From the NCBI GenBank assembly GCA_900467685.1, contig UBQX01000026.1, positions 38,623-102,622 on the forward strand: a DNA stretch of 64,000 nt, given 5' to 3'. Positions 36,160 to 43,798 of the stretch are shown here, piece by piece. Position 1 is the stretch's first letter. The number at the start of each line of letters is the position of its first letter. The notes under the pieces are model-generated. The model was not told the origin of the DNA. It ran no database searches and was given only the letters and a program-made list of their open reading frames with translations. Position numbers and translations under genes: made by a program. This DNA comes from Hyphomicrobiales bacterium. GTDB lineage: Bacteria; Pseudomonadota; Alphaproteobacteria; Rhizobiales; Rhizobiaceae.

Positions 36160-37257
36160 ATGTTGAAAACACCCTATTACCTGATCGACAAGGCGAAGCT
36201 TCTTCCCAACATGGAGAAGATCGCATGGCTGCGCGAGAATTCCGGCGCGAAGTCGCTGCTGGCGCTGAAGTGCTTTGCCACCTGGTCGGTCTTCGATCTC
36301 ATGAGCGAGTATATGGACGGCACCACGTCGTCCTCGCTTTATGAGGTGAAGCTTGGCCGCGAGAAGTTCAGCAAGGAAACGCACGCTTATTCCGTCGCCT
36401 ACGGCGATGACGAGATCGGCGAAGTCGTCGAGAATTGCGACAAGATCATCTTCAACACGATCAACCAGCTGGAGCGTTTCGATGCTGCTTCCGCCTCGAA
36501 GGTCCGCGGCCTCCGCGTCAACCCGCGCGTCTCGACCTCCGAATGGCTGATCTCCGACCCGGCGCGGCCGCATTCGCGGCTCGGCGAATGGGATGCGGCG
36601 AAGATCGAGGCCGTGGCTGACAAGATCACCGGCTTCATGTTCCACAACAATTGCGAGAACGACGATTTCGATCGCTTCTCGGAGATGCTCGGCAAGATCG
36701 AAGCGGATTTCGGTCATCTGATTTCCAAGATGAAATGGGTGAGCCTGGGCGGCGGCATCCACTTCACCGGCGAAAACTACCCGATCGACAAGCTCGCCGA
36801 CCGGCTGAAGCGTTTTGCCGACACCTATGGCATCCAGGTCTATCTGGAGCCGGGCGAGGCCTCGATCACCAAATCGACGACGCTGGAAGTGACCGTGCTC
36901 GACACGCTCTATAACGGCAAGAACCTCGCCATCGTGGATTCATCCATCGAGGCGCATATGCTCGATCTTCTGATCTATCGCCAGCAGGCCAAGATGGCCC
37001 CGAACGAGGGCGCGCACGAATACATGGTCTGCGGCAAGTCCTGCCTTGCGGGCGATATTTTCGGCGAATTCAAATTCGACCATGAACTGAAAGCCGGCGA
37101 CCGCCTCTCCATCCAGGATGCGGCCGGCTACACCATGGTCAAGAAGAACTGGTTTAACGGCGTGAAAATGCCGTCAATCGCCATCCGCGAAGTGGATGGC
37201 AGCATCAGGACGGTCCGCGAGTTCACCTTCGCGGACTACGAACAAAGCCTGTCCTGA
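36160..37257 (+). CDS. nspC: Carboxynorspermidine/carboxyspermidine decarboxylase
   Basis: 365 residues. It decarboxylates carboxy(nor)spermidine to spermidine with PLP. Alanine-racemase-type fold: TPYYLIDKAKL, then LLALKCFATW with the PLP lysine, VNPRVSTSEW, SLGGGIHF and YLEPGEA phosphate-binding region, and CGKSCLAGD with the second-subunit catalytic cysteine. The ATG follows AGGATTG; a TTG one codon earlier is less likely. It precedes carboxyspermidine dehydrogenase; the pair is the alternative spermidine route common in rhizobia. Confidence 0.93.
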   Translation: MLKTPYYLIDKAKLLPNMEKIAWLRENSGAKSLLALKCFATWSVFDLMSEYMDGTTSSSLYEVKLGREKFSKETHAYSVAYGDDEIGEVVENCDKIIFNTINQLERFDAASASKVRGLRVNPRVSTSEWLISDPARPHSRLGEWDAAKIEAVADKITGFMFHNNCENDDFDRFSEMLGKIEADFGHLISKMKWVSLGGGIHFTGENYPIDKLADRLKRFADTYGIQVYLEPGEASITKSTTLEVTVLDTLYNGKNLAIVDSSIEAHMLDLLIYRQQAKMAPNEGAHEYMVCGKSCLAGDIFGEFKFDHELKAGDRLSIQDAAGYTMVKKNWFNGVKMPSIAIREVDGSIRTVREFTFADYEQSLS

Positions 37258-37314
37258 AGCGATCCGCTTTCAGGAAGGTTTCTGACGATTGGACATAAGG
37301 AGTTAGTCCCCATC

Positions 37315-38562
37315 ATGAAGAAGAACGTGCTCATCATCGGCGCCGGCGGCGTCGCACAGGTGGTCGCGCACAAGTGCGCGCAGAACAACGACATTCTCGG
37401 CGACCTGCATATCGCCTCGCGCACCAAGGCGAAATGCGACGCGATCATTGCCTCCGTGCATGAAAAGAAGGCGATGAAGCAGCCGGGCGTTTTCGAAGCC
37501 CATGCGCTCGACGCGCTCGACATCGAAGCCACCAAGGCGCTGATCAAGTCGACCAAGTCCGAGATCGTCATTAATGTCGGCACGGCCTTCCTCAACATGT
37601 CGGTCTTACGCGCCTGCATGGACACCGGCGTAGCCTATATCGACACCGCCATCCACGAAGAGCCGAACAAGATCTGCGAAACGCCGCCGTGGTACGGAAA
37701 CTACGAGTGGAAGCGTGCCGCCGAATGCGAAGAGAAGGGCATCACCGCCATTCTCGGCGCCGGCTTCGACCCGGGCATGGTCAATGCCTATGCCAAGCTC
37801 GCCAAGGATGAGTATTTCGACAAGATCACCGATGTCGATATCGTCGACATCAATGCCGGCAGCCACGGCAAGTATTTCGCCACGAATTTCGACCCGGAAA
37901 TCAACTTCCGCGAATTCACCGGCGTCGTCTATTCCTGGCAGAAGGGCGAATGGCAGGTGAACAAGATGTTCGAGATCGGCAAGGACTACGACCTGCCGGT
38001 CGTCGGCACGCGCCGCGCCTATCTCTGCGGCCATGACGAAGTGCATTCGCTGGCGAAGAACATGGATGGCGCGGATGTGCGCTTCTGGATGGGCTTCGGC
38101 GATCACTATATCAACGTCTTCACGGTTCTGAAGAACCTCGGCCTTCTGTCCGAACAGCCGGTCAAGCTCGCAGACGGTTCGGAAGTCGTGCCGCTCAAGG
38201 TCGTCAAGGCCTGCCTGCCCGACCCGGCGTCGCTTGCCCCGAACTACGAAGGCAAGACCTGCATCGGCGACTTCGTGAAGGGCACGAAGGACGGCAAGGA
38301 ACGCGAAGTCTTCATCTACAACGTCGCGGACCACAAGGAAGCCTATAACGAAGTGGGCTCCCAGGGCATTTCCTACACCGCAGGCGTTCCCCCGGTCGCC
38401 GCCGCGATCCTGATCGCCAAGGGCGCCTGGGACGTGAAGAAGATGGTGAACGTAGAAGAGCTGCCGCCGCAGCCCTTCCTCGCCGTCCTGAACCGCATCG
38501 GCCTGCAGACCTGCATCCGTGACGAACAGGGCGAACGCCCGCTGGAATTCGTCGAGCCCTGA
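37315..38562 (+). CDS. Carboxyspermidine dehydrogenase (saccharopine dehydrogenase family)
   Basis: 415 residues. It reductively condenses aspartate semialdehyde with putrescine to carboxyspermidine, using NADPH. N-terminal NVLIIGAGGVAQVVAHKCAQ binds the nucleotide; INVGTAFLNMSVLRACMDTGVAYIDTA and ILGAGFDPGMVNAYAKLA are the Lys1-like core. The upstream gene encodes the next enzyme; a 57-bp gap separates them, with an AAGGAG ribosome site. A strong terminator follows, closing a two-gene operon. Confidence 0.93.
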   Translation: MKKNVLIIGAGGVAQVVAHKCAQNNDILGDLHIASRTKAKCDAIIASVHEKKAMKQPGVFEAHALDALDIEATKALIKSTKSEIVINVGTAFLNMSVLRACMDTGVAYIDTAIHEEPNKICETPPWYGNYEWKRAAECEEKGITAILGAGFDPGMVNAYAKLAKDEYFDKITDVDIVDINAGSHGKYFATNFDPEINFREFTGVVYSWQKGEWQVNKMFEIGKDYDLPVVGTRRAYLCGHDEVHSLAKNMDGADVRFWMGFGDHYINVFTVLKNLGLLSEQPVKLADGSEVVPLKVVKACLPDPASLAPNYEGKTCIGDFVKGTKDGKEREVFIYNVADHKEAYNEVGSQGISYTAGVPPVAAAILIAKGAWDVKKMVNVEELPPQPFLAVLNRIGLQTCIRDEQGERPLEFVEP

Positions 38563-38589
38563 GATCTGGGGTGATTGGACAAGAAGAAG

Positions 38590-38617
38590 CCCGCCGGAGC
38601 GATCCGGCGGGTTTTTT
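38590..38617 (+). terminator. Terminator of the carboxyspermidine operon
   Basis: Stem CCCGCCGGA with TCCGGCGGG around a short loop, followed by six T. Confidence 0.92.
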
Positions 38618-38632
38618 GTTGGCGGTTGTGAC

Positions 38633-38682
38633 ACCCCCCCCTCTGTCAGCTACGCTGACATCTCCCCCTCAAGGGGGGAGAA
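38633..38682 (-). repeat. C/G-tract repeat, type B copy 2
   Basis: Minus-strand orientation; inner palindrome TCAGCGTAGCTGA flanked by the same CAGAGGGGGG and CTCCCCCTTGAGGGGG-type ends as the copy at 15842-15889. Confidence 0.8.
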
Positions 38683-38710
38683 TGGGAGTGAGAGGCCGCC
38701 TCTCGGCCAA

Positions 38711-38754
38711 TCTCCCCCCTTGAGGGGGAGATGCCCGGCAGGGCAGAGGGGGGT
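38711..38754 (+). repeat. C/G-tract repeat, type A copy 2
   Basis: Essentially identical to the copy at 15752-15796, including CCCGGCAGGG and the terminal CAGAGGGGGGT. Here type B comes first and type A second, the reverse of the arrangement beside phaZ. It ends about 20 bp from the prlC stop. Confidence 0.85.
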
Positions 38755-38773
38755 TCCCCGCCCGTCGCGTCCC

Positions 38774-40837
38774 CTAAGCCGCCAAACCCTTCTTCCTCAA
38801 CATCGCGTCCGGGCTCGGCAGCTTGCCGCGGAAGGCCTTGTAGGCGTCTTCGGGGTCCATGGAGCCGCCGGAGGAGTAGATCTTCAGCTTCAGCTTCTCG
38901 GCCATCGCCGGATTGAAGGCGTCGCCGGTTTCCTCGAACGCCGAGAAGGCATCCGCGTCGAGCACTTCCGACCACATGTAGGAATAGTATCCTGCCGAAT
39001 AGCCGTCGCCGGAGAAGACGTGCTGGAAATGCGGGCTCCGGTGACGCATGACCATGGCGTCGGGCATGCCGATGTCCTTCAGCACCTTGGCTTCCAGCGC
39101 CATCGGATCGGCCGGCGGCTCGGCCGCCGTGTGATAGGCCATGTCGACCAGGGCGGAGGACGTGAACTCGACCGTTGCAAAGCCGGCATTGAAGGTGCGG
39201 GCGGCGAGAACCTTGTCGAGCAGATCCTGCGGCATCGGTGCGCCGGTCTCAAAGTGCACCGCATAGGTCTTCAGGATTTCCGGCACCGTCAGCCAGTGTT
39301 CGTAGAGCTGCGAGGGCAGTTCGACGAAGTCGCGCGAGACGCCCGTGCCCGAAACCGTGGGATAGGTGACGTCGGAGAGCATGCCGTGCAGCGCGTGGCC
39401 GAATTCGTGGAAGAGCGTGCGCGCGTCATCCAGCGAGAGCAGCGCCGGCTTGCCTTCGGCGGGCTTGGCGAAGTTGCAGACATTGTAGATCAGCGGGATT
39501 TCACCCTGCGCGCCGTTCTTCAGCGTCAGCTTGTGCTGGCTCTGGAACGAGCTCATCCACGCGCCGGAGCGCTTGGAGGGGCGGGCAAAGTAATCGCCGA
39601 CGAACATGGCCTTCAGCGCGCCGGACGCGTCGCGGATTTCGAAGACGCGGGCGTCGGGATGATAGGCCTTCACGTCCTTGAGTTCCGTCGCGGTGATGCC
39701 GAAGAGACGGCGGGCGACGTCGAAGCAGGCTTCGATGATCTTTTCGAGCTGGAGATAGGGCTTCAGCTCGCCTTCGGAGAAGTTGAAACGCTCGGCCCGG
39801 ATCTTCTCGGCATAATGCCGCCAGTCCCAGGGCTTCACATCGTGGTTCTTGCCCTCGTCCGCGATGGCCTTTGCGATATCGGCCTCTTCCTCAAGCGCAC
39901 GGGTGCGGGCCTTTTCCCAGACCTGCATGAGCAGACCATTCACGTTGGCCGGCGTCTTGGCCATCGTGTTGTCGAGCTTGAGTTCGGCGAAATTGGCGAA
40001 ACCCAGGAGCTTCGCCTTCTCGTGGCGCAGCTTCAGCGTTTCGGCGATCACGCCGCGATTGTCGGTCTCGCCGCCGTTTTCGCCGCGGGCGATCCAGGCC
40101 TTGAAGGCGGTTTCGCGGAGATCGCGGCGTTCGGAGAAGGTGAGGAAGGGCTCGATGATGGAGCGCGAAAGGGTCACGGCATACTTGCCCTTCTCGCCGC
40201 GCGCTTCCGCCTGGGCCGCCATCGCGTCCTTGAGGAAATCCGGCAGGCCGGCAAGATCGGCCTCGTCCCCAAGAATGAGGAACCAGCTCTTTTCGTCCGC
40301 GAGCACGTTCTGCCCGAATTTCGCGCCAAGCGAGGCGAGTTGCTCGTTGATCGCAGCCAGCCGCTCCTGGTCGGCGCGCGGCAGCTTGGCACCCGAACGG
40401 ACGAAGCCTTTCCAGTGACGTTCCAGAACACGGGTCTGTTCGAGGTCGAGGTTCAGCGTCGCGCGCGTTTCCCACAGCGTGTCGATGCGCTTGAAAAGCG
40501 CCTCGTTCATGCCGATCTTGGAATAGTGGCGGGACATCTTGGGGGAAATGTCGCGCTCGAGCGCCTGGATGGCATCATTGGTGTCGGCGCCTGCGCGATT
40601 CCAGAAGATGGATGAGACGCGGGAAAGTTCATCGCCGGCGATTTCCAGAGCAACAATCGTATTGTCGAAGCTCGGCGTCTCCGGATTATTGGCGATTGTA
40701 TCTATTTCGACTTCATGCAACTTGAACGCAACATCGAAAGCGGGGGAAAAATCACTTTCCGATATTTGAGCGAAATCCGGCAAACCATTTCGACCGTTCC
40801 AGTCAATCAGAGCGGGGTTGATTTTTGCTTCGGCCAT
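38774..40837 (-). CDS. prlC: M3 family metallopeptidase, oligopeptidase A-like
   Basis: 687 residues, the usual length of bacterial M3A enzymes; no signal peptide, so cytoplasmic. The zinc motif LFHEFGHALHGML (HExxH plus downstream Glu in the next helix) sits around residue 475. The long helical N-terminal half and the C-terminal GYSAGYYSYMWSEVLDADAF block with the substrate-binding tyrosines are intact. It degrades short peptides, including cleaved signal peptides. Confidence 0.95.
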   Translation of the reverse strand: MAEAKINPALIDWNGRNGLPDFAQISESDFSPAFDVAFKLHEVEIDTIANNPETPSFDNTIVALEIAGDELSRVSSIFWNRAGADTNDAIQALERDISPKMSRHYSKIGMNEALFKRIDTLWETRATLNLDLEQTRVLERHWKGFVRSGAKLPRADQERLAAINEQLASLGAKFGQNVLADEKSWFLILGDEADLAGLPDFLKDAMAAQAEARGEKGKYAVTLSRSIIEPFLTFSERRDLRETAFKAWIARGENGGETDNRGVIAETLKLRHEKAKLLGFANFAELKLDNTMAKTPANVNGLLMQVWEKARTRALEEEADIAKAIADEGKNHDVKPWDWRHYAEKIRAERFNFSEGELKPYLQLEKIIEACFDVARRLFGITATELKDVKAYHPDARVFEIRDASGALKAMFVGDYFARPSKRSGAWMSSFQSQHKLTLKNGAQGEIPLIYNVCNFAKPAEGKPALLSLDDARTLFHEFGHALHGMLSDVTYPTVSGTGVSRDFVELPSQLYEHWLTVPEILKTYAVHFETGAPMPQDLLDKVLAARTFNAGFATVEFTSSALVDMAYHTAAEPPADPMALEAKVLKDIGMPDAMVMRHRSPHFQHVFSGDGYSAGYYSYMWSEVLDADAFSAFEETGDAFNPAMAEKLKLKIYSSGGSMDPEDAYKAFRGKLPSPDAMLRKKGLAA

Positions 40838-40894
40838 CGGGGGTTATCCTCATATGAATCGATTATCGGGGGCAATATAGGGGCATGTTTGCCC

Positions 40895-40915
40895 TTTGGA
40901 ACATGGCGTTCCAAA
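40895..40915. promoter_or_regulatory. Inverted repeat TTTGGAAC-N5-GTTCCAAA between prlC and marR
   Basis: Perfect 8-bp arms with a 5-base spacer, lying 58 bp upstream of the prlC start and 75 bp upstream of the MarR-family start. A candidate operator for either divergent gene. Confidence 0.45.
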
Positions 40916-40927
40916 AAAAGACGCGGT

Positions 40928-40956
40928 AATCATTGTAATGATTGCCCTGTTATAAT
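40928..40956 (+). promoter_or_regulatory. Probable MarR promoter with overlapping operator
   Basis: A perfect dyad AATCATT-GT-AATGATT (40928-40943) is followed 7 bases later by a consensus TATAAT (40951-40956). The dyad covers the -35 position, as expected for an autorepressed MarR operon. The MarR-family ATG is 33 bases further on. Confidence 0.6.
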
Positions 40957-40989
40957 AAGATATCCTTACGAATTGAACGGACTCATGAC

Positions 40990-41442
40990 ATGATCGAACC
41001 GGAATCCATCGGTTTCCTTATTGCCGAGACAGCCCGCCTGCAGCGGACCGAATTTGAGAAGCGCATCGCGAACGCCGGGTTTGAGCTCACACCCGGCGAA
41101 GCCCGCGCTCTTCTCAACATCGGCAATCGATCAGGGTGTCGGCAAAACGAAATCGCCGAGAAGATGGGCGTCGAGCCGATGACCATGAGCGGCTATATCG
41201 ACAAGCTTGAAAGCCTCGGGCTCGTTGAACGCCTGCCGGATCCCACGGATCGCCGCGCCCGCAACGTCGTCTTGAAGCCGAAGGCAGAGCCCATGCTGGC
41301 CGAAGTCCGCACGCTGGCCAAGGCGCTTCTGTCGGATATGGTGACCGAGATGGCAGAAGATGAGCGTGAAGCGCTGCACAATGCCTTGAAAACGGTGAAG
41401 TCGGCCCTTGTCGGCATGTCTGCCGGCCGGGACGCGGAATGA
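40990..41442 (+). CDS. MarR family transcriptional regulator
   Basis: 150 residues. Winged helix: FELTPGEARALLNIGNRSGCRQNEIAEKMGVEPMTMSGYIDKLESLGLVERLPDPTDRRARNVVL contains the recognition helix and the wing with DxRRxR. N- and C-terminal helices supply the dimer interface. It overlaps the downstream MFS gene by 4 bp (ATGA), so it most likely represses that exporter, with ligand release. Palindromes upstream fit autoregulation. Confidence 0.92.
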   Translation: MIEPESIGFLIAETARLQRTEFEKRIANAGFELTPGEARALLNIGNRSGCRQNEIAEKMGVEPMTMSGYIDKLESLGLVERLPDPTDRRARNVVLKPKAEPMLAEVRTLAKALLSDMVTEMAEDEREALHNALKTVKSALVGMSAGRDAE

Positions 41443-42689
41443 ACGACGCGCAGGCAGAGACGTTGCAGATGACCAAGACCCTGCCGCTCATGTCGGAGCG
41501 GCGAACGAGCCTGATTGGCGCGTTCATGACAATGGTCGGTTCCATCTCGATGTCTCTCTACACGCCGGCCATGCCGGCGCTGGCGCATGCCTTCGGGGTG
41601 AGCGGTGCATCTGCCAAGATGACCCTCACCTTTTATTTTGCGGGCTTTGCCGTGGCCCAGCTGGTCACGGGACCGGCCTCCGACGCCATCGGCCGCCGAA
41701 AGGCCGCCATCATCTTCATGCTTGTTTACCTCGCCGGTAGTCTCATGGCTGTGTTCGCGCCGACCATAGAATGGTTGATGGCCGCCCGGCTGATCCAGGG
41801 TATCGGCGCGTCGGTCGGAACGACCGTTTCGCGTGCCATCGTGCGCGACCAGTTCACCGGCGAACAATCGTCCCGCATCATGAACATGATCGGCATCGTG
41901 CTGGCTGTGGGACCCGGCGTCGCGCCTACGATCGGTGGATTGATTCTCGAGTTTTCCACCTGGCAGGGCATTTTCCTGGTGATGGTGGGGATGGGGCTGA
42001 CCGGCATCGGCATCGTTCTTTTTGCGCTGAAGGAAACGACCGTGCCCGATGCCGCGCGCGGCGCGCCAGGGCCGCTGCTGAAATCCTACGGCAGGCTGCT
42101 GGCCAGCGCGCCGGTCATGTCGGCATCGCTGACGATCGGCTTTGCCGTCGGTGCGCTTTACATGCTGGCCACCGTCTTGCCCTTCGTTCTCATCGACGAG
42201 GCCGGGCTGACGCCCGCGCAATTCGGCCTGGGAATGATGTTGCAGACAGGCAGCTATTTTCTCGGCTCCGTTTTATTCCGGTTGCTGCTTCGCTCGGCCT
42301 CCGCCGAGAAACTGGTTGTGCCGGGTCTGGCTTCCATCCTGATCGGCAGCCTGCTCGCCTTTCTGTCGATCCAGTTCCTGCCGGTTTCCTACCTGTCGGT
42401 CATGGTGCCGGTCGGCTTCTACGCCTTCGGCATCGCCTTCGTCATGCCGCACATGACCACGGCAGCGCTCATGCCGTTTCCGCGGATTGCCGGCACGGCT
42501 GCCGCCATGCTCGGCTTCGTGCAGATGGGGTCCGGCGTCTTTGGCGGCGCGGTCGCAGCGGCGATCGGAGAGCCCATCCTTGCGCTCCACGTCCTGATGC
42601 CCGGAATGGGTGTCCTTTGCGCGATCTTCTATGTCTGGCACGTCGGGGCAATGCGGCGCTTTCAGGCAGGCCAAACGGCCTCGATCTGA
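41439..42689 (+). CDS. Bcr/CflA family MFS exporter controlled by MarR
   Basis: 416 residues, 12 helices. Helix 1 MSLYTPAMPALAHAFGV and the loop VTGPASDAIGRRKAAIIFM (motif A) place it in the same DHA1 subfamily as the gene at 34696. A cytoplasmic N-terminal stretch of about 22 residues precedes the first helix; an internal ATG (TKTLPLMSER) is an alternative start. Coupled to marR, so an inducible efflux pump is inferred. Confidence 0.9.
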   Translation: MNDAQAETLQMTKTLPLMSERRTSLIGAFMTMVGSISMSLYTPAMPALAHAFGVSGASAKMTLTFYFAGFAVAQLVTGPASDAIGRRKAAIIFMLVYLAGSLMAVFAPTIEWLMAARLIQGIGASVGTTVSRAIVRDQFTGEQSSRIMNMIGIVLAVGPGVAPTIGGLILEFSTWQGIFLVMVGMGLTGIGIVLFALKETTVPDAARGAPGPLLKSYGRLLASAPVMSASLTIGFAVGALYMLATVLPFVLIDEAGLTPAQFGLGMMLQTGSYFLGSVLFRLLLRSASAEKLVVPGLASILIGSLLAFLSIQFLPVSYLSVMVPVGFYAFGIAFVMPHMTTAALMPFPRIAGTAAAMLGFVQMGSGVFGGAVAAAIGEPILALHVLMPGMGVLCAIFYVWHVGAMRRFQAGQTASI

Positions 42690-42869
42690 CCTCTTGCCGC
42701 CTGCCGGTCGACGAACCTGTCCAAAATGGGATAGGTCCCTCAAATTTTATACATCGTTTTTATCTTATGTAATTGCCCTTGCGATAAACCTCATATCCGG
42801 CGCGGCTGACCCGTCATTCCGGTTGCGGCTGCGCCAATGTGTTGAGGCGAATGTCCGCGGGGACGGTGA

Positions 42870-43262
42870 ATGGCAATTCTGATCGTTGAAGACAATCCGA
42901 CAAACGGGCTGATCCTGCGTCATCTGATGGCGAAGGCGGGATCGAGCGACATCGTGGTCTGCGATGACCCTTTGAAGGCGCTTCGGGCCTGCGAGACGCA
43001 GCATTTCGATCTCCTCATGGTCGATCACATGCTGCCGGGCATGACCGGTCTGGAATTCGTCCGCATCGTTCGTGACCTTGAGGATTTCCGCGAAACGCCG
43101 ATCGTCATGGTGACGGCCGACACATCGGCGGCGTTGCGCGAAGAGGCGCTTGAAGCCGGCGTGAACACGTTCCTCACCAAACCGATCGAAGCGCTCGGCT
43201 TCACGCAGATGATGAGCCGGCTGATCGCCAGCCAGTCCAACCCCGCCGCCCGGTCGGCCTGA
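42870..43262 (+). CDS. Single-domain response regulator (CheY-like)
   Basis: 130 residues, one receiver domain. The acidic pair (VEDN), phospho-acceptor Asp52 (LLMVDHMLPG), Thr in MVTAD and Lys in LTKPIE are present, so it should accept phosphate. No output domain. It opens a cluster with a periplasmic pterin-binding protein, a hybrid kinase and a second response regulator. A phosphorelay intermediate or diffusible output protein is inferred. Confidence 0.92.
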   Translation: MAILIVEDNPTNGLILRHLMAKAGSSDIVVCDDPLKALRACETQHFDLLMVDHMLPGMTGLEFVRIVRDLEDFRETPIVMVTADTSAALREEALEAGVNTFLTKPIEALGFTQMMSRLIASQSNPAARSA

Positions 43263-43285
43263 TCTTTTCCCTGGAGAGTCTGATC

Positions 43286-43798
43286 ATGAAAATCCTTTTC
43301 AAGGCATTGCTTTTCGCTGGCGCTGCCGCGCTGTCGATGTCCGCTTCGTCGGCGATGGCGCTCGACAAGCCCGCGGGCGATCCCATCCTCAGCATCACCG
43401 GCCATATCACCCAGGCGAATGCCGGCGATGCGGCTGCATTCGACCTTGCGATGCTGGAAAAACTCGATGGTCGGAAGGCAGCCATGGAAACGCCGTGGAC
43501 GACGGGCAAGACCGAGTTTGCCGGCCCTTACCTGCGCGCCGTTCTTGCCGCCGCCGGTGCGAGCGGCAAAAAGCTCATCGTCAAGGCGCTCAACGACTAT
43601 GCGTCCGAAATTCCCTTCGAGGATGCCGAGAAGCTCGACACAATCCTCGCCGTGCGCATGAACGGGGAGGAAATGTCGATCCGGGATAAGGGTCCCATCT
43701 TCCTGATCTATCCGTTCGACAAGGACCACTCGCTCTATAACGAGAAGTACTTCTCGCGCTCGGTCTGGCAGATCAAGGAAATCGAGGTCGTCGAGTGA
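43286..43798 (+). CDS. Periplasmic pterin-binding protein, PruR-like (oxidoreductase molybdopterin-binding fold)
   Basis: 170 residues with a signal peptide (1-25, ending AMA). The body resembles the sulfite-oxidase molybdopterin-binding domain (ILSITGHI, FAGPYLRAVLAAAGA, LNDYASEIPFED, IRDKGPIFLIYPFD, RSVWQIKEIEV). It contains no cysteine at all, so it cannot hold molybdenum in the usual way. PruR of Agrobacterium, a periplasmic pterin sensor that controls its partner DcpA, has this fold. The kinase gene starts within its stop codon (GTGA), implying it is the kinase's ligand-binding partner. Confidence 0.78.
   Translation: MKILFKALLFAGAAALSMSASSAMALDKPAGDPILSITGHITQANAGDAAAFDLAMLEKLDGRKAAMETPWTTGKTEFAGPYLRAVLAAAGASGKKLIVKALNDYASEIPFEDAEKLDTILAVRMNGEEMSIRDKGPIFLIYPFDKDHSLYNEKYFSRSVWQIKEIEVVE

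Noticed and set aside
43286..43798. Catalytic molybdenum oxidoreductase
   Set aside because: No cysteine is present to bind molybdenum and the protein is only the pterin-binding fold.
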